Part shown: positions 49,261-59,370 of the stretch, in pieces
Position numbering within the stretch: the stretch's first letter is position 1
How the letters are laid out: each line of letters begins with the position of its first letter
NCBI GenBank assembly: GCA_956465555.1
Contig: OY101115.1
Coordinates: forward strand, 3,472,001-3,536,000
Length of the DNA: 64,000 nt
DNA from: Nitzschia sp. pyKryTriq1
Taxonomy: Eukaryota > Bacillariophyta > Bacillariophyceae > Bacillariales > Bacillariaceae
Reading direction: 5' to 3'
Position numbers and translations under genes: made by a program
Notes under the pieces: generated by a model
Seen by the model: only the letters and a program-made list of their open reading frames with translations
Database searches by the model: none
What the model was told of the DNA's origin: nothing

Positions 49261-50817
49261 TCACGCTGACGGAGCGGCTCCAGCCGAAATCGCCTCTTCT
49301 TCAATTTCTTCTCTTGACCGGCCGCGCTTGCCAGCTACCTTGAAGCGCTTTTTCGGTCGTGCTGCGACAATGGAAGCACTGATGACTGTTTGATCTCCAC
49401 CTTCGTCAATCTCCATGTCGACTGGAAAGGATTGATCTTGTACTTTGACCGCAGCGTCTAGAATAGATTGGACATCCACGTGATCACGGAATGTCTTGAT
49501 GAAATCATAGACGTTTTCCATCGCCTTGTCACCGGTGATCCCTGGAAAGAGCGGGACAAATCCAAAGGCTTCTCGTTCGAGCTTTTGCTGATACTCATTT
49601 TGTGCAAAGTACGATGTTATGGCCGATTTGCAATTTTCCAAGGAATAAAATCCCTCCAAACTCAGCTTGTTAAAGATCGCACCCAACACTGGTACCTGTG
49701 CCCGTTCAAAATAAGTAGCGTTGAGGTTGAAGGCATCCACGGCCCCACCCACTCCTTGTCCTCCAATCAGGACGACACCCGCAGGCCGTCGTCGCTTCAT
49801 ATTTCCTTCGACGATGGGGTACCCCGACGCCCGGGCAACCGAAGCATTATCTGTTCCACAAATCGATCCTACCGCTGGAAACCCGACACCGTCGACAATT
49901 ACCACTCGTTTGCCTTGGGCCAATTTATCGACGGCATCTTCGACTTTGGCAAGTAGCTCTTCCGAGGATTCGGTTTCTCCCGCTAGAAAAGCGCGGGTGA
50001 ATCCACGATAGTAGACAATCGGACCAATCGAGACGCACTCAATCCCTAATCGATCACAATAATGTTGCATCAATTGCGGTTTTTCGTTTTGTGTGGCCGG
50101 TTTGATATACGCCAACGATTCGGTCGGATATCCCATGCGGACCAGACTGCCTATAAGTCCCAAACAGACACTCGTCTTGCCGACCGACATGCGATCGCCT
50201 GCGATAAAAATACGCACAGCAGGAGGAAGATTCGCACTTCCATTAGCACCAGGAGATATTGGTGGTGGTATCATGGGTATTGTTGGGGCCCCGAGTCCAA
50301 AGGATTCCAAGGCATCTTGTGCTTCTTGTTTGGCTACGTCGGACACAACTTCTAGAACCTTCTCTATCGTCTTCTTTTTAAGTTTCCAGTAGCTCAGAAT
50401 TTCATCCGAGGAAAAGGCTGACAAATATCGAATTTCCGGCTCTTTCATAGAAGATCTTTTCAACACCAATACGAGTACTGGTAGATTCTGAGGCGGACAC
50501 GGAAATGTGACCGTGTTATCTGTCGTACTATTTTCACAGAAAAATTCCAGTTCCTCGTCGCCACTGTCCACTTGTACCCGGCCTGTCGCATATTGAGTAT
50601 CCCGTCGAGCATGAGGATGCAACAGCTGATCCAATAATTGCAAAAGCCCAGAATGATCGGCCTTTGGGATTTGATTCCACGACCCATAGAGCGCATACAG
50701 ACCGACCACGCCGTTGACATCCTTCTTTTTGGGTTCGCTTCGTGCTCTTTCACAGATCTGTGCCAGTGTTTGGTCTCCACGCCATGACGACTGGATCCAA
50801 AAGGAAGGATTGATCAT
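49261..50817 (-). CDS. P-loop protein with BioD-like ATPase domain
   Basis: 518 residues. The N-terminal ~170 residues include NGVVGLYALYGSWNQIPK and a region of unknown fold; the C-terminal half is a P-loop domain like dethiobiotin synthetase and the N-terminal domain of long phosphotransacetylases. The loop IAGDRMSVGKTSVCLGLIGS has the spacing GxxxxxVGKT of BioD. Supporting segments are LAYIKPATQN, VIVDGVGFPAVGSICG (Walker B-like), RPAGVVLIGGQGVGGAVDAF and VLGAIFNKL. BioD partner residues for diaminopelargonate cannot be assigned, so catalysis is unproven. C-terminus KRFKVAGKRGRSREE is basic. Similar proteins are known mainly as uncharacterised entries in algae and fungi; I do not assign a reaction. 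Confidence 0.75.
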   Translation of the reverse strand: MINPSFWIQSSWRGDQTLAQICERARSEPKKKDVNGVVGLYALYGSWNQIPKADHSGLLQLLDQLLHPHARRDTQYATGRVQVDSGDEELEFFCENSTTDNTVTFPCPPQNLPVLVLVLKRSSMKEPEIRYLSAFSSDEILSYWKLKKKTIEKVLEVVSDVAKQEAQDALESFGLGAPTIPMIPPPISPGANGSANLPPAVRIFIAGDRMSVGKTSVCLGLIGSLVRMGYPTESLAYIKPATQNEKPQLMQHYCDRLGIECVSIGPIVYYRGFTRAFLAGETESSEELLAKVEDAVDKLAQGKRVVIVDGVGFPAVGSICGTDNASVARASGYPIVEGNMKRRRPAGVVLIGGQGVGGAVDAFNLNATYFERAQVPVLGAIFNKLSLEGFYSLENCKSAITSYFAQNEYQQKLEREAFGFVPLFPGITGDKAMENVYDFIKTFRDHVDVQSILDAAVKVQDQSFPVDMEIDEGGDQTVISASIVAARPKKRFKVAGKRGRSREEIEEEAISAGAAPSA

Positions 50818-51851
50818 GTTCTTGGTTGTAGGGCTTTTCTTTTCTTTTCTTTTGTGGGTTACTCTAGTCTAGCAAGCTCTTCCTGTGAATAGACTCTAGA
50901 ATGAGCATTTTCATGTTTTCATGCAAAAACCAACAAAACCCCACGCCCCACACCCCACGCCAACAGCAACGAAGAAAAAAGATCGCTATCGTTCAAAAAA
51001 TATCATACAACGGACAGGCGCGAGTCCCTTTACCAACGAGATCCGTGACTGAACAAGTTAAGTCTATTCCATCAACGAACACTACAGACACTTATCCATC
51101 ACTACTTGCTACCAACTACTTCCGATAAAGATCCAAGCGTGGACCGCTGTCGAAACTGTACCGGATCAATACATTTGGAGATGCGAACGAGCATCAAAAT
51201 AGAGCTAACACACCCTGGACTTTGATGTAGGATTGCCAAGAAGCAACATGTTGAAAGCCCATCCCGACCCAAACAACCCAATGCTCGATGAATCCGGTAC
51301 CAGGTACCCCTCTGGTGTTCTGCCTATCCGACATCGAATTCCGTCTCAACGCAAAATTGCCGCGTTGACCTACGTCACGGTTTACGCAGGCCTCTTAACT
51401 ACAGAACTCGAACGCGCCATTCTCACCTTCACACACCAGAAGAATGGCCCACCGTTCCCACCCGGCTGAGCGAAGCTAATGAAGTTTCTGGAAGTCTACA
51501 GTAGTTATTCCCCGATCCCGAATCGGATCGGAGAGATCGACTCTCGCCTTCAGTCCATTCACTAGTCATTCACGTTTCTGCCATACTGGCCCCTGGCCTC
51601 TTCGCTTGTACCGCACATACATACGAGTATCGTACTTTCGAGGCTATGTACGTGTACCTGGTAGTGTCAACGTGAGCTGATCTTTCTTCGCCCGCATCGT
51701 CTACGCAGGCGGCCACCGAGGCGGCACCAGGTAATCCGTAGGATTTATAGTACAAGCACGGTACCAGTACTGTACCGCTACCGGTACATCATCTTTCAGA
51801 TTTCAGCTTTGTGATTGATTGATTGTTAATTCAAACTGACCGCAATGCCAG
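50818..51851. other. intergenic, one weak small frame
   Basis: About 1 kb between divergent genes. The only candidate is a 73-codon frame at 51248-51469 (listed). GTACCAGTACTGTACCGCTACCGGTAC lies near 51760. An ATG at 51845 out of frame with the next gene opens an 18-codon upstream frame overlapping its start. Confidence 0.45.
51248..51469 (+). CDS. possible 73-residue small protein
   Basis: ATG at 51248 (CAACATGTTG). The product is Pro-rich at both ends (HPDPNNP, GPPFPPG) with one likely helix, RKIAALTYVTVYAGLLTTEL. It includes GTACCAGGTACC, a motif typical of non-coding gaps. No family recognised; coding is doubtful. Confidence 0.25.
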   Translation: MLKAHPDPNNPMLDESGTRYPSGVLPIRHRIPSQRKIAALTYVTVYAGLLTTELERAILTFTHQKNGPPFPPG

Positions 51852-54329
51852 ATGCTGCCTTACCGCCTTCGGACTCCGGTCTTTGGGAGTGTCAGTGAGA
51901 ATCAGAAACGAAGGAGCGATGGAACACAGCGAGAAGCTTCCACTGGCGGTGGGCCGGTACAAAAGGCAATATCACGGGATTTGAAGGCTTTTCAGCTGTC
52001 CTTTCTCGACCGAATTCAAAAGGAACAGCAACAGCAAGGATATGAGGCAACCCCGAAAAGGAGTACGGGCACGGGGACCGGTAGTCACTGGACATCGGGC
52101 AAGGCCTTTGGAATCTTCAAGGAGCTGTTCGGATCCGCGAAGATTGCAATGTTACATTTGCTTGTTCCTCATCCCCGCTGCGATCGAGAAGCGTATGCGC
52201 AAATCACTTACGCGGCTTGTCTCGAACACTTTCGAGAGGCCATGAAAAAATCCCCCCAAAATAGTAGTTTACTGGAAGCTTGTGCTGCCATCTGGACGCT
52301 CTACACCCTTTACGAGACGAATCCTCTGCTGAAGACCGCACAAATGACACCCATGGACTACTTGCCCATGGGATTGCAGTCTCGCGAGAATCCACGTGCC
52401 CTGTATCGAAGGGCCTTTCGTCAACCGATTCGGATTGATCGTGAGCACTTTGCTTTAATGTTGCATCTCCAAGAACGCTGCCGGGCTCTCCTGGATACCT
52501 GCTGTTGTGGACAGGCACTCTGTCCCATCGTCCCGACGAGCTCTTCCTTTTCCACCCCGTGTACTTGTAGTGTCGCACGAGATACCATTACTATTTTGGA
52601 ACGACTCTCCTCTTGCTGGGACTTTTGTGAATACACAGGGCCTGTGGGGCTCGAAGCAATGGCGGGTCACCCCGATTATCCATATAGAGAGGAGGCTGTC
52701 AGCAGCAACAAATCCAAAACCAGAAAGGGATACCGGAAAGCTCAACCATCAAGGTTGTCTACGTCTACTTTTAGGCAACCCGAGGAGCCTGCCATTCCTC
52801 CCGCAATGAATACGGCCACTGCGGCTCGACCTTCTACTTACTTGGAGTCGCCATCGTCGACATCGACCGATTTAGTAGGAAAATTGATGAAGAAGTACCA
52901 AAATACTATTCAAGCGATTCACTTGGGGTCCCACAAGACGAGGCTGGCATCACAACTACGAAAAACATTAGCACCTGTCTTACCTCAAGAGGGAAAGAAA
53001 TTATGGTCTGAAATAATGATCAACCAGCTACATGGTGCTCTATCCGGTGGTAGAGATACGGAGCCACAAAATCAGCGGGGTCCTGTCCCGATCAACAATC
53101 TTCAAGAACCAAATCATATACCCAAGGCGAAGGAACCATCGGAACAGGCGAGCCTACAGGGAAGCCAGGGTGGACACTCGTGTCGACTGGAAGTAAGCGA
53201 AGGTGTACCACCTACTCTTCATAGTCATCTACACAATGCTTTTCAGCTTTTGTTGCAGAGAGAGGGGCCCGATTTCTTGGCGCCTGCGCAAGTGGGGGAG
53301 CACCATATTGCAGGAAAAGAAAGGGACGCTTCTTCCGCGAGTGATATTTCCGCACTGGGTGGAGGGGGTATTTCGGTCGCCGTCAGTCAAAGACATCTTC
53401 CACCAATTCAGAACTATCTACCATCCACAGCCAGCAATTCGCGACGGATTCCGACTCGCGTTGCAGCGATACCGGCGTCCCGAAAGCCGGAAATCGCCAA
53501 CAACCAACGCAGCGGTACAATGTGGTTTCTGGATTTAGATCCTACTCTTCCTAACAGCGACCACGATGATTCCGATGATGCGTCACACGTCTCGAATATA
53601 TCATTGGACTCGGAGCTCCACGGTGACGATGACAACGATGATGAAGCTTCCGCGGCTACTTCGGCAGTCGGAAGACGGGCACTGGATCTTTTATTGGCCA
53701 AGGTCTCGAAAAAGTCAGGCAAAGCCAAAGCGAAACATTCACGGAAACGAAAGCCGCCTGCTCGGAAGAAACTAGCCCCTAATAAAACCGACCAGTCGGT
53801 GGCTACTTCTGTCGGAGCTGGCGGTGCGGCGCTGGGGTCCCTCCTAAACCAGGCGGGTGTCGGTTTCGACGACGCCCAAACGAAAGGTTCGTCACAAAAT
53901 CTTCATGCAGGCAGTACATATGATAAGAATCGGATGGAACCCGACAGAAAGAGAGCAAAAACTTCGACTAGGTCTCCGATGGAAGATGAAAGCTCGGTCT
54001 ACTATGATTTCAAGGATGATGAAAAGTCAATGTTGAGTTCAGTCGGGCCAGGGAGGGCCGCCCTTGATGCGTTGATGAAACAAGCTGTCCCCAAAGTAGC
54101 AGCTGCAAGAAAGCCGAAAAAATCGGTCAATCAGAACCATCACACTCCGCATAAACCACCGCGGAATAAAGATCAGGGCGGCGAAGATACAGGTAGTGGA
54201 TCGGAGGAGCACGATGATACAGTCGAAAGTGTAGCTGAAGATCTCGACAACAAGTCTTTGGCGAGTTCCGTTGGGCCCGGCAGGGCCGCCCTGGGTGTAT
54301 TATTGGGAAGGACGAAGGGTCAAAGATAA
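51852..54329 (+). CDS. tentative SNAPC1 (SNAP43)-like protein with four C-terminal SVGxGRAAL repeats
   Basis: 825 residues, no intron. The N-terminal part (about 75-220) contains FGIFKELFGSAKIAMLHLL, AQITYAACLEHFREAM, LLEACAAIWTLYTLYETNPL and MTPMDYLPMGLQSRENPR; in order and helix pattern this resembles the SNAP43 domain of the snRNA-activating complex (for example LYLLYGLYNTQ in human SNAPC1), which would fit transcription of snRNA genes. I hold this as a moderate guess. A Cys-rich loop (CCCGQALC...CTCS) follows. The C-terminal 230 residues carry four copies of a SVGxGxAALxxLL motif beginning near residues 598, 648, 725 and 801, separated by Lys-rich disordered linkers. An out-of-frame ATG at 51845 precedes the start and may dampen translation. 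Confidence 0.7.
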   Translation: MLPYRLRTPVFGSVSENQKRRSDGTQREASTGGGPVQKAISRDLKAFQLSFLDRIQKEQQQQGYEATPKRSTGTGTGSHWTSGKAFGIFKELFGSAKIAMLHLLVPHPRCDREAYAQITYAACLEHFREAMKKSPQNSSLLEACAAIWTLYTLYETNPLLKTAQMTPMDYLPMGLQSRENPRALYRRAFRQPIRIDREHFALMLHLQERCRALLDTCCCGQALCPIVPTSSSFSTPCTCSVARDTITILERLSSCWDFCEYTGPVGLEAMAGHPDYPYREEAVSSNKSKTRKGYRKAQPSRLSTSTFRQPEEPAIPPAMNTATAARPSTYLESPSSTSTDLVGKLMKKYQNTIQAIHLGSHKTRLASQLRKTLAPVLPQEGKKLWSEIMINQLHGALSGGRDTEPQNQRGPVPINNLQEPNHIPKAKEPSEQASLQGSQGGHSCRLEVSEGVPPTLHSHLHNAFQLLLQREGPDFLAPAQVGEHHIAGKERDASSASDISALGGGGISVAVSQRHLPPIQNYLPSTASNSRRIPTRVAAIPASRKPEIANNQRSGTMWFLDLDPTLPNSDHDDSDDASHVSNISLDSELHGDDDNDDEASAATSAVGRRALDLLLAKVSKKSGKAKAKHSRKRKPPARKKLAPNKTDQSVATSVGAGGAALGSLLNQAGVGFDDAQTKGSSQNLHAGSTYDKNRMEPDRKRAKTSTRSPMEDESSVYYDFKDDEKSMLSSVGPGRAALDALMKQAVPKVAAARKPKKSVNQNHHTPHKPPRNKDQGGEDTGSGSEEHDDTVESVAEDLDNKSLASSVGPGRAALGVLLGRTKGQR

Positions 54330-54468
54330 AGGGGACAAAGTCTGATACTAGCGCATCTTACTTTTCTATACGTGGCTCTCCTCACCCTATGTATTATGCC
54401 TTGAGGCTTTTTTGCTAAACGTAGCAGCAACAACCAGGGCGATCGAGCCAAAATGAGCGCTAGTTGTT
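54330..54468. other. short intergenic gap between convergent genes
   Basis: 139 bases; nothing seen. Confidence 0.3.
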
Positions 54469-57400
54469 TCATTTTCTGCCACGCTTGAGCTTCTTTTTCG
54501 GGATTTCGTCTTCTTGGACGCTTGTTTCGCGTTTCGATCTCCCCGAGTCGAATTGAGGTTCGACAAGATCTATCATGAGCTCTCGCTGGTAATCCTGTCC
54601 ACTTTTTACCCAGATGTTCACCCTGACCTTGTCGAACACTTGAATGGACGCTATATCTTTGCCATTTTGATAGCATATCTTGTGATCGTCGGGAAATCGT
54701 TGCAATCTTGGATCATCCGCATCGACTGGTACTGCCACACGGCCCTCGATTCCATATCGGGGAACAATTACTCTAAAGGCCGGTTCACTCTTCTCGGCCG
54801 TTTCCACATCCAGTACGAACGCCTCTTCCTCCCTGGCGGTATCCCCAGAAAAGAATATCAGAGTGTGCAGCTGCACGCTCGCCCGACCAGCAAGTTGGGC
54901 CGACCGATGTCTTCGATTCATGTTCTCACATAAATCATGAAGATGAGATTTGGAAGAGAGGTGTACTGGGAGTGGAGCAACGTTGATCGCTGCCGCTAGC
55001 AACCTATGCACACAAACATCCGCATACCTGAAAAGAGCAGACACACGAGTAAGATCTCCGTTGCATAAGAGACATCACAGCGTAACCATGGGTCAATAAC
55101 CTACCGTCGAATGGGGGACGTGAAATGCGTGTATACTGGTGCCGCTAGGCCGTAGTGATGCCAGTCCATTGGTCGATACTCGCCCGAACAGAAGTATTGA
55201 GCTGGTGACATGCATCTAGTCGAAAGAATGCGAAGCAGCTTGTTGAAATAGGGCTCATTTTCCACTTGGGCGGAATCGAGCGAGTCTGCGAGTCTCTTGG
55301 AATCTTCAATGTCAATTTCAAAGCCGCGGCAACGGGCTTTGCTGATCAAACTCTGGAACATGGATCGATTGGGCGAGGGATGACGACGCAAGACCGACAG
55401 CGTGGGGTAGTGACGGAGAATTTTCTTTGACACCGTCACGTTGGCGAGCAGCATGAATTCCTCGACCAAAGCATTTGCTTCCAACAGTGCATACGCTTGG
55501 ACGTCGGTAGGATTGAGTGATTCACTATCAAGAACGAACTTCACCTCTGGCGATGCAAGTGTCAAGGCACCTGCGTCAATGCGCTTTTTCCGAAATTTCC
55601 TTGCAAGAGATGCCAGACCTTTTACTGCACTGGCTCTCGGATCCCCACTGGCTTCACTATCTGGCTGATCAATGAACGCTTGCGCCTCCTGGTAGGTCAG
55701 AGCAGCGATCGAATGAATGATGGACTTCTTGAAGTCGACATTTATAATTTCAGCATCAGGAGTCACCTCCCAGATCACTGAAAATGCGTATCGGTCAACA
55801 TTTCCCTTGAGGCTGCACAGGTCGGTCGTCAGTAAAGCCGGCAACATGTCCAGTCGTTTGTTGACAAGATAGGTGGACGTAGATCGATTCGCCGCCTCCA
55901 AGTCCATAGCACTTCCCGCCTTGACGTAATGTGTTACATCTGCAATATGTACCCCCACTTGAAAGTTCCCATTCGGGAGTGTGATACAGTGAAGCGCGTC
56001 GTCAATATCCTTGCATCCCGGGGGATCAATCGAAAGCACGGGAAGCTTGCGAAAGTCAGCTCTCTCGGGCACCATCTCAATTTTGTAATCATTAGGTGGG
56101 AGACAGGCTAGCACGGCGGCAGGGAATGGTTCATGAGCAATCTTATGCTCTTGTAGGATGATTTTCGTCTCTACATCTTTGGATCCTGAGGGGCCAATGG
56201 TCTCCACATAGTGCCCTAAGGGGTATGGTGAGTTCGAAGGCCACGAGTCCATCGATACGACGATTCGCTGACCCAAGAATCGTTCCCGTTGTGTCGTCCG
56301 AATCAAGATGGGAGGTATCTTACGGTCCACCGGAAAAAACACACACGTCGTTGTGCCATCCGGGTGCTCTCGTTCGCACTCTATTGCTATCTTTTCTCTT
56401 TCACTCATACCATGAGTTGAAGACGATGGAGACGTTTCAAAGATGGAGCCAGAATAGTTTGCGAAATTTCGACGCAAAATCCCCACCACCTTCCCTGTAG
56501 GTCTAAGCGACGTATGTGCATCTTCCACCGAGATGGTATCAGGAACGTTCGTCATGTCACTCTGTGACGGCTCTGCTGTGTCCGAAGCGATTCCAGTTTC
56601 TGTTTTCAACGCCGCTGTAGCAGCTTGATCGGTCGATGCAAGCCATCTATTCAGGGGATGAAGTGCAATGGCTACAACATCGCCGTCCACAGCACGATTC
56701 CGATCCTGTATTCCTTCCATAGTAACGGCGACGCGTTCGTCTCCTTGTCGAATAGTGACCCATCCAGAATCCAAATCCTTAGAACGAAGGACACCCCTGT
56801 AGTAAATGCCCGCCTTGACTTTGGTAGAAAGTTCCGACTGACTTGCATGCTGTGGAAAATACTCCTGGTTCTGTTGCCCCGCTGCCAACATATCACCCGC
56901 AGTACCATACTGAGCCACTAGATCAGTCAAGGCCACCCCCGGATTCAAATCTTCCAGCTCCTTGACCCAATTGTGTACGCTCCGCGCTTCATAGGGCTGA
57001 CCCTTGGCCTTTTCTCTTGACGCCTTGTCATCTGTCAGCAAGATGACACGAACCTTGGAACCACGAAGGTGTTCTCCTAGAAGTGCAGCCACATTTCGTA
57101 TCCGGGCATCGTTCTCATCGTTGGTCGTTGAACAATCTTCAGGTTCTACATGCGCCGTTTGAGAATGATGCATATCCGAAAAGAAGATGCAGAACCGATT
57201 TTGCTTTTCTCCGACCTCTCGGAGCAGCTCCACCGATCGATCGTAGGCAACCCTGCGATTAGCTCGACATTCCAGCAAACAGGTCTGTGGAATGACCAGA
57301 TTCGGCATGACCGAATGGCTCTGCTCCAATACATCAAGGTTATGAAGCAATACATTTGTATCGCACACGACTAGAGCATTTGGCTTGCAAGGCCTGAGTA

Positions 57401-57710
57401 GTGTCAGCAGCTGAGTCACGTTGGCAATCACTCGCGGTTTCCCAATCGCTGCTTCCTTGACGCGACGATTGGACGAATCACCCTCATCGACGAAGTAACA
57501 TCCCAGGCCCAAATCATCGCGGAGATATCGTTCTGAAACTTGTTTGATGATCTTTCCTTTGCGTGTTTGACGAAAGAACGTTGGTCTCAAATACAAAGAA
57601 GGCGCCGTAGAGATTTCTCCCACTTGATCAAAATCATAATCGTCGCCATCCTGTTCATCCAACATGACATTATCTTCCCTGCTCTCGTCATCAGAAGAGT
57701 CATCTGCCAT
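54469..57710 (-). CDS. DIS3: exosome exoribonuclease DIS3/Rrp44
   Basis: Exons 57710-55105 and 55027-54469 give 1054 residues; the 77-base intron (GTAGGT...TTTCAG) interrupts the invariant SPIRRYADV in phase 2. DIS3 is the catalytic exo- and endonuclease of the exosome, degrading RNA 3' to 5'. The ATG at 57710 (MADDSSDDESRED) is preferred over longer non-ATG starts. The PIN domain starts with VVCDTNVLLHNLDVLEQS and carries further acidic residues (DDKASREKAK); two cold-shock domains follow; the RNB domain has LSIDPPGCKDIDDALH with the metal-binding Asp cluster and HIADVTHYV. The S1 domain lies in exon 2. A basic C-terminal tail ends KKKLKRGRK. The C-terminus and length match yeast Rrp44 (~1000). 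Confidence 0.95.
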
Positions 57711-58613
57711 CGTTCTGAACTTCTTGCAGAGAATGCAGAGGAAAGATAAGGACGGGAGAGCTAGGAGTGCAGGTAGAGAATCTAAAATGTGCTCATCCAA
57801 GCATCGAAGATCGCAAGAATCAAGAAGAATGAAGAATCGATTGGTTTTTTGTTTTCGTGCATCTTTCATCTTTCGTTGCTCGCATCGGATGGACACGAGA
57901 ACAACGACGAGATATCCGAACGGTTGGATCCACCACGATCCACCCGACCCAAAAAGCACTCTTTGGCTTCGGCTGACGTATATACTGCTTTTGGGTTAAT
58001 TTGGGGGATTTTGGTGGGGACACAGAACCCCTTTGGGATACCGCTACCGGTATGTACATACGTGTACGGTATCAATGGAAAGTCCAGGAATCTCTTGTAA
58101 CTCTCTACTAGTAGTAGGACGGAAGATAGCACGAACACAATTCGAGATTAGCATCCAAGAATACAGCACGTCTCTGTCGGTTTCAACTTTCCGTCAACTT
58201 GTGAATCTTCTCCTTCCGTCCGTTCTTCGTAGGCACCTTCGTACTGTAGCTTGCGCATGTAGTATGGGGCGAAACCGTTGCTTCATTTCGTTCGCCGTCG
58301 TCCGAGATTCACCCTCAATGCTCAATGTGGACATGAGACACGTGGAACCAGAAATAAAATCCAATAAGATTTTGAGACAACACACAACACGCCAACGTAT
58401 TGTTTATTCAACGCAGCCAACATTCATTCAAGCTACCGGTAGCAAGTAGCAAGTAGGTCCCTACCGGTACTACTCTCCTCTAGAGAGAGTCGACTGTTCA
58501 TCAACACATCATTATTTTATTCTACTGAAGAAGAATCATCATTTGTTTCGTGCCGCCGACCAGTTTCTACCTCTTGACTCTCCCATACCACCCACCCATC
58601 TCGTGTTACGATT
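57711..58613. promoter_or_regulatory. divergent region DIS3 / FUN14-like
   Basis: About 900 bases. TACCGGTA near 58045 and twice near 58434-58467. Open frames on both strands (57820-58449) have no conserved features. Both promoters are expected here. Confidence 0.4.
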
Positions 58614-59225
58614 ATGAAGGTTCTTGCTTGGAAGTCTCTCGTTTCGCTTTACCTCTTTGTCCTCGTCACATTGGCATCAACATCGTCCGCCAGAGGAAGC
58701 AGCGAGGATGTATTTTCGTATCTGAGAGAAAAGTACGATGAAATGCCCGACAAAGGAAAATTTGCCACCGGAGCTGTGGTAGGATTTGGAGCTTCTAGGA
58801 TTGCTATTAAATCTGCTGTGGGCGTTGTCAAGGTGGCTGGAGCAGCTTTTATTGCGTGAGTAACTACAAGTACGACCGATTGATTCGATACCAGTGGAAG
58901 AGTTTAACGAAATATGCAACGTGTCGGTCATCTCTTATTTGGATTCTTTTCCTGGAGATCTAATGAGCTTCTTAATTATCTCTTCCTGTGACACAGAACG
59001 GAAGTTTTGAATGCCGTGGGGGTTTTAGATGATATTCCTAAATTTTCAGACGACCAGACCGAAATTACCGAGAGTCTGAAACGACGGGCGTTGACATATG
59101 CCAGCGATTTCCGCACCATGGTTCGTAAGCGACTGAACCCTGAGAAAATTAAAAGCTTGATGGAGACAGATCGTATGGCGACAATGGGAGCAGCAGCTGG
59201 GGCCTTTGTTGGATTTCTTCTGTAG
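58614..59225 (+). CDS. FUN14-like small membrane protein with signal peptide
   Basis: Exons 58614-58855 and 58997-59225 encode 156 residues; the 141-base intron (GTGAGT...ACACAG) is phase 2 and joins AFIA to TEVLNAVG. A signal peptide (SLVSLYLFVLVTLASTSSA) precedes a short charged stretch, then the Gly-rich helix GKFATGAVVGFGASRIAIKS and VGVVKVAGAAFIATEVLNAV, in the manner of the FUN14 family (mitophagy receptors and archaeal/plastid kin). A basic amphipathic linker and a final Ala/Gly-rich helix, TMGAAAGAFVGFLL, follow. The short sequence limits certainty. The signal peptide suggests ER or complex-plastid membranes rather than mitochondria. Confidence 0.65.
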
Positions 59226-59370
59226 GCCAAAGTGAAGAATGGAATAAAAACCTCTTTTCTATAGTGATCAAACGTCACGGTAGTCTAGCGAACATGGTGT
59301 ATAGTTGTATGTACAGCTATTCGAGACGAGGTCACTGCAATTCTAATCTTGGAAGCTTCCTTATTATGTC

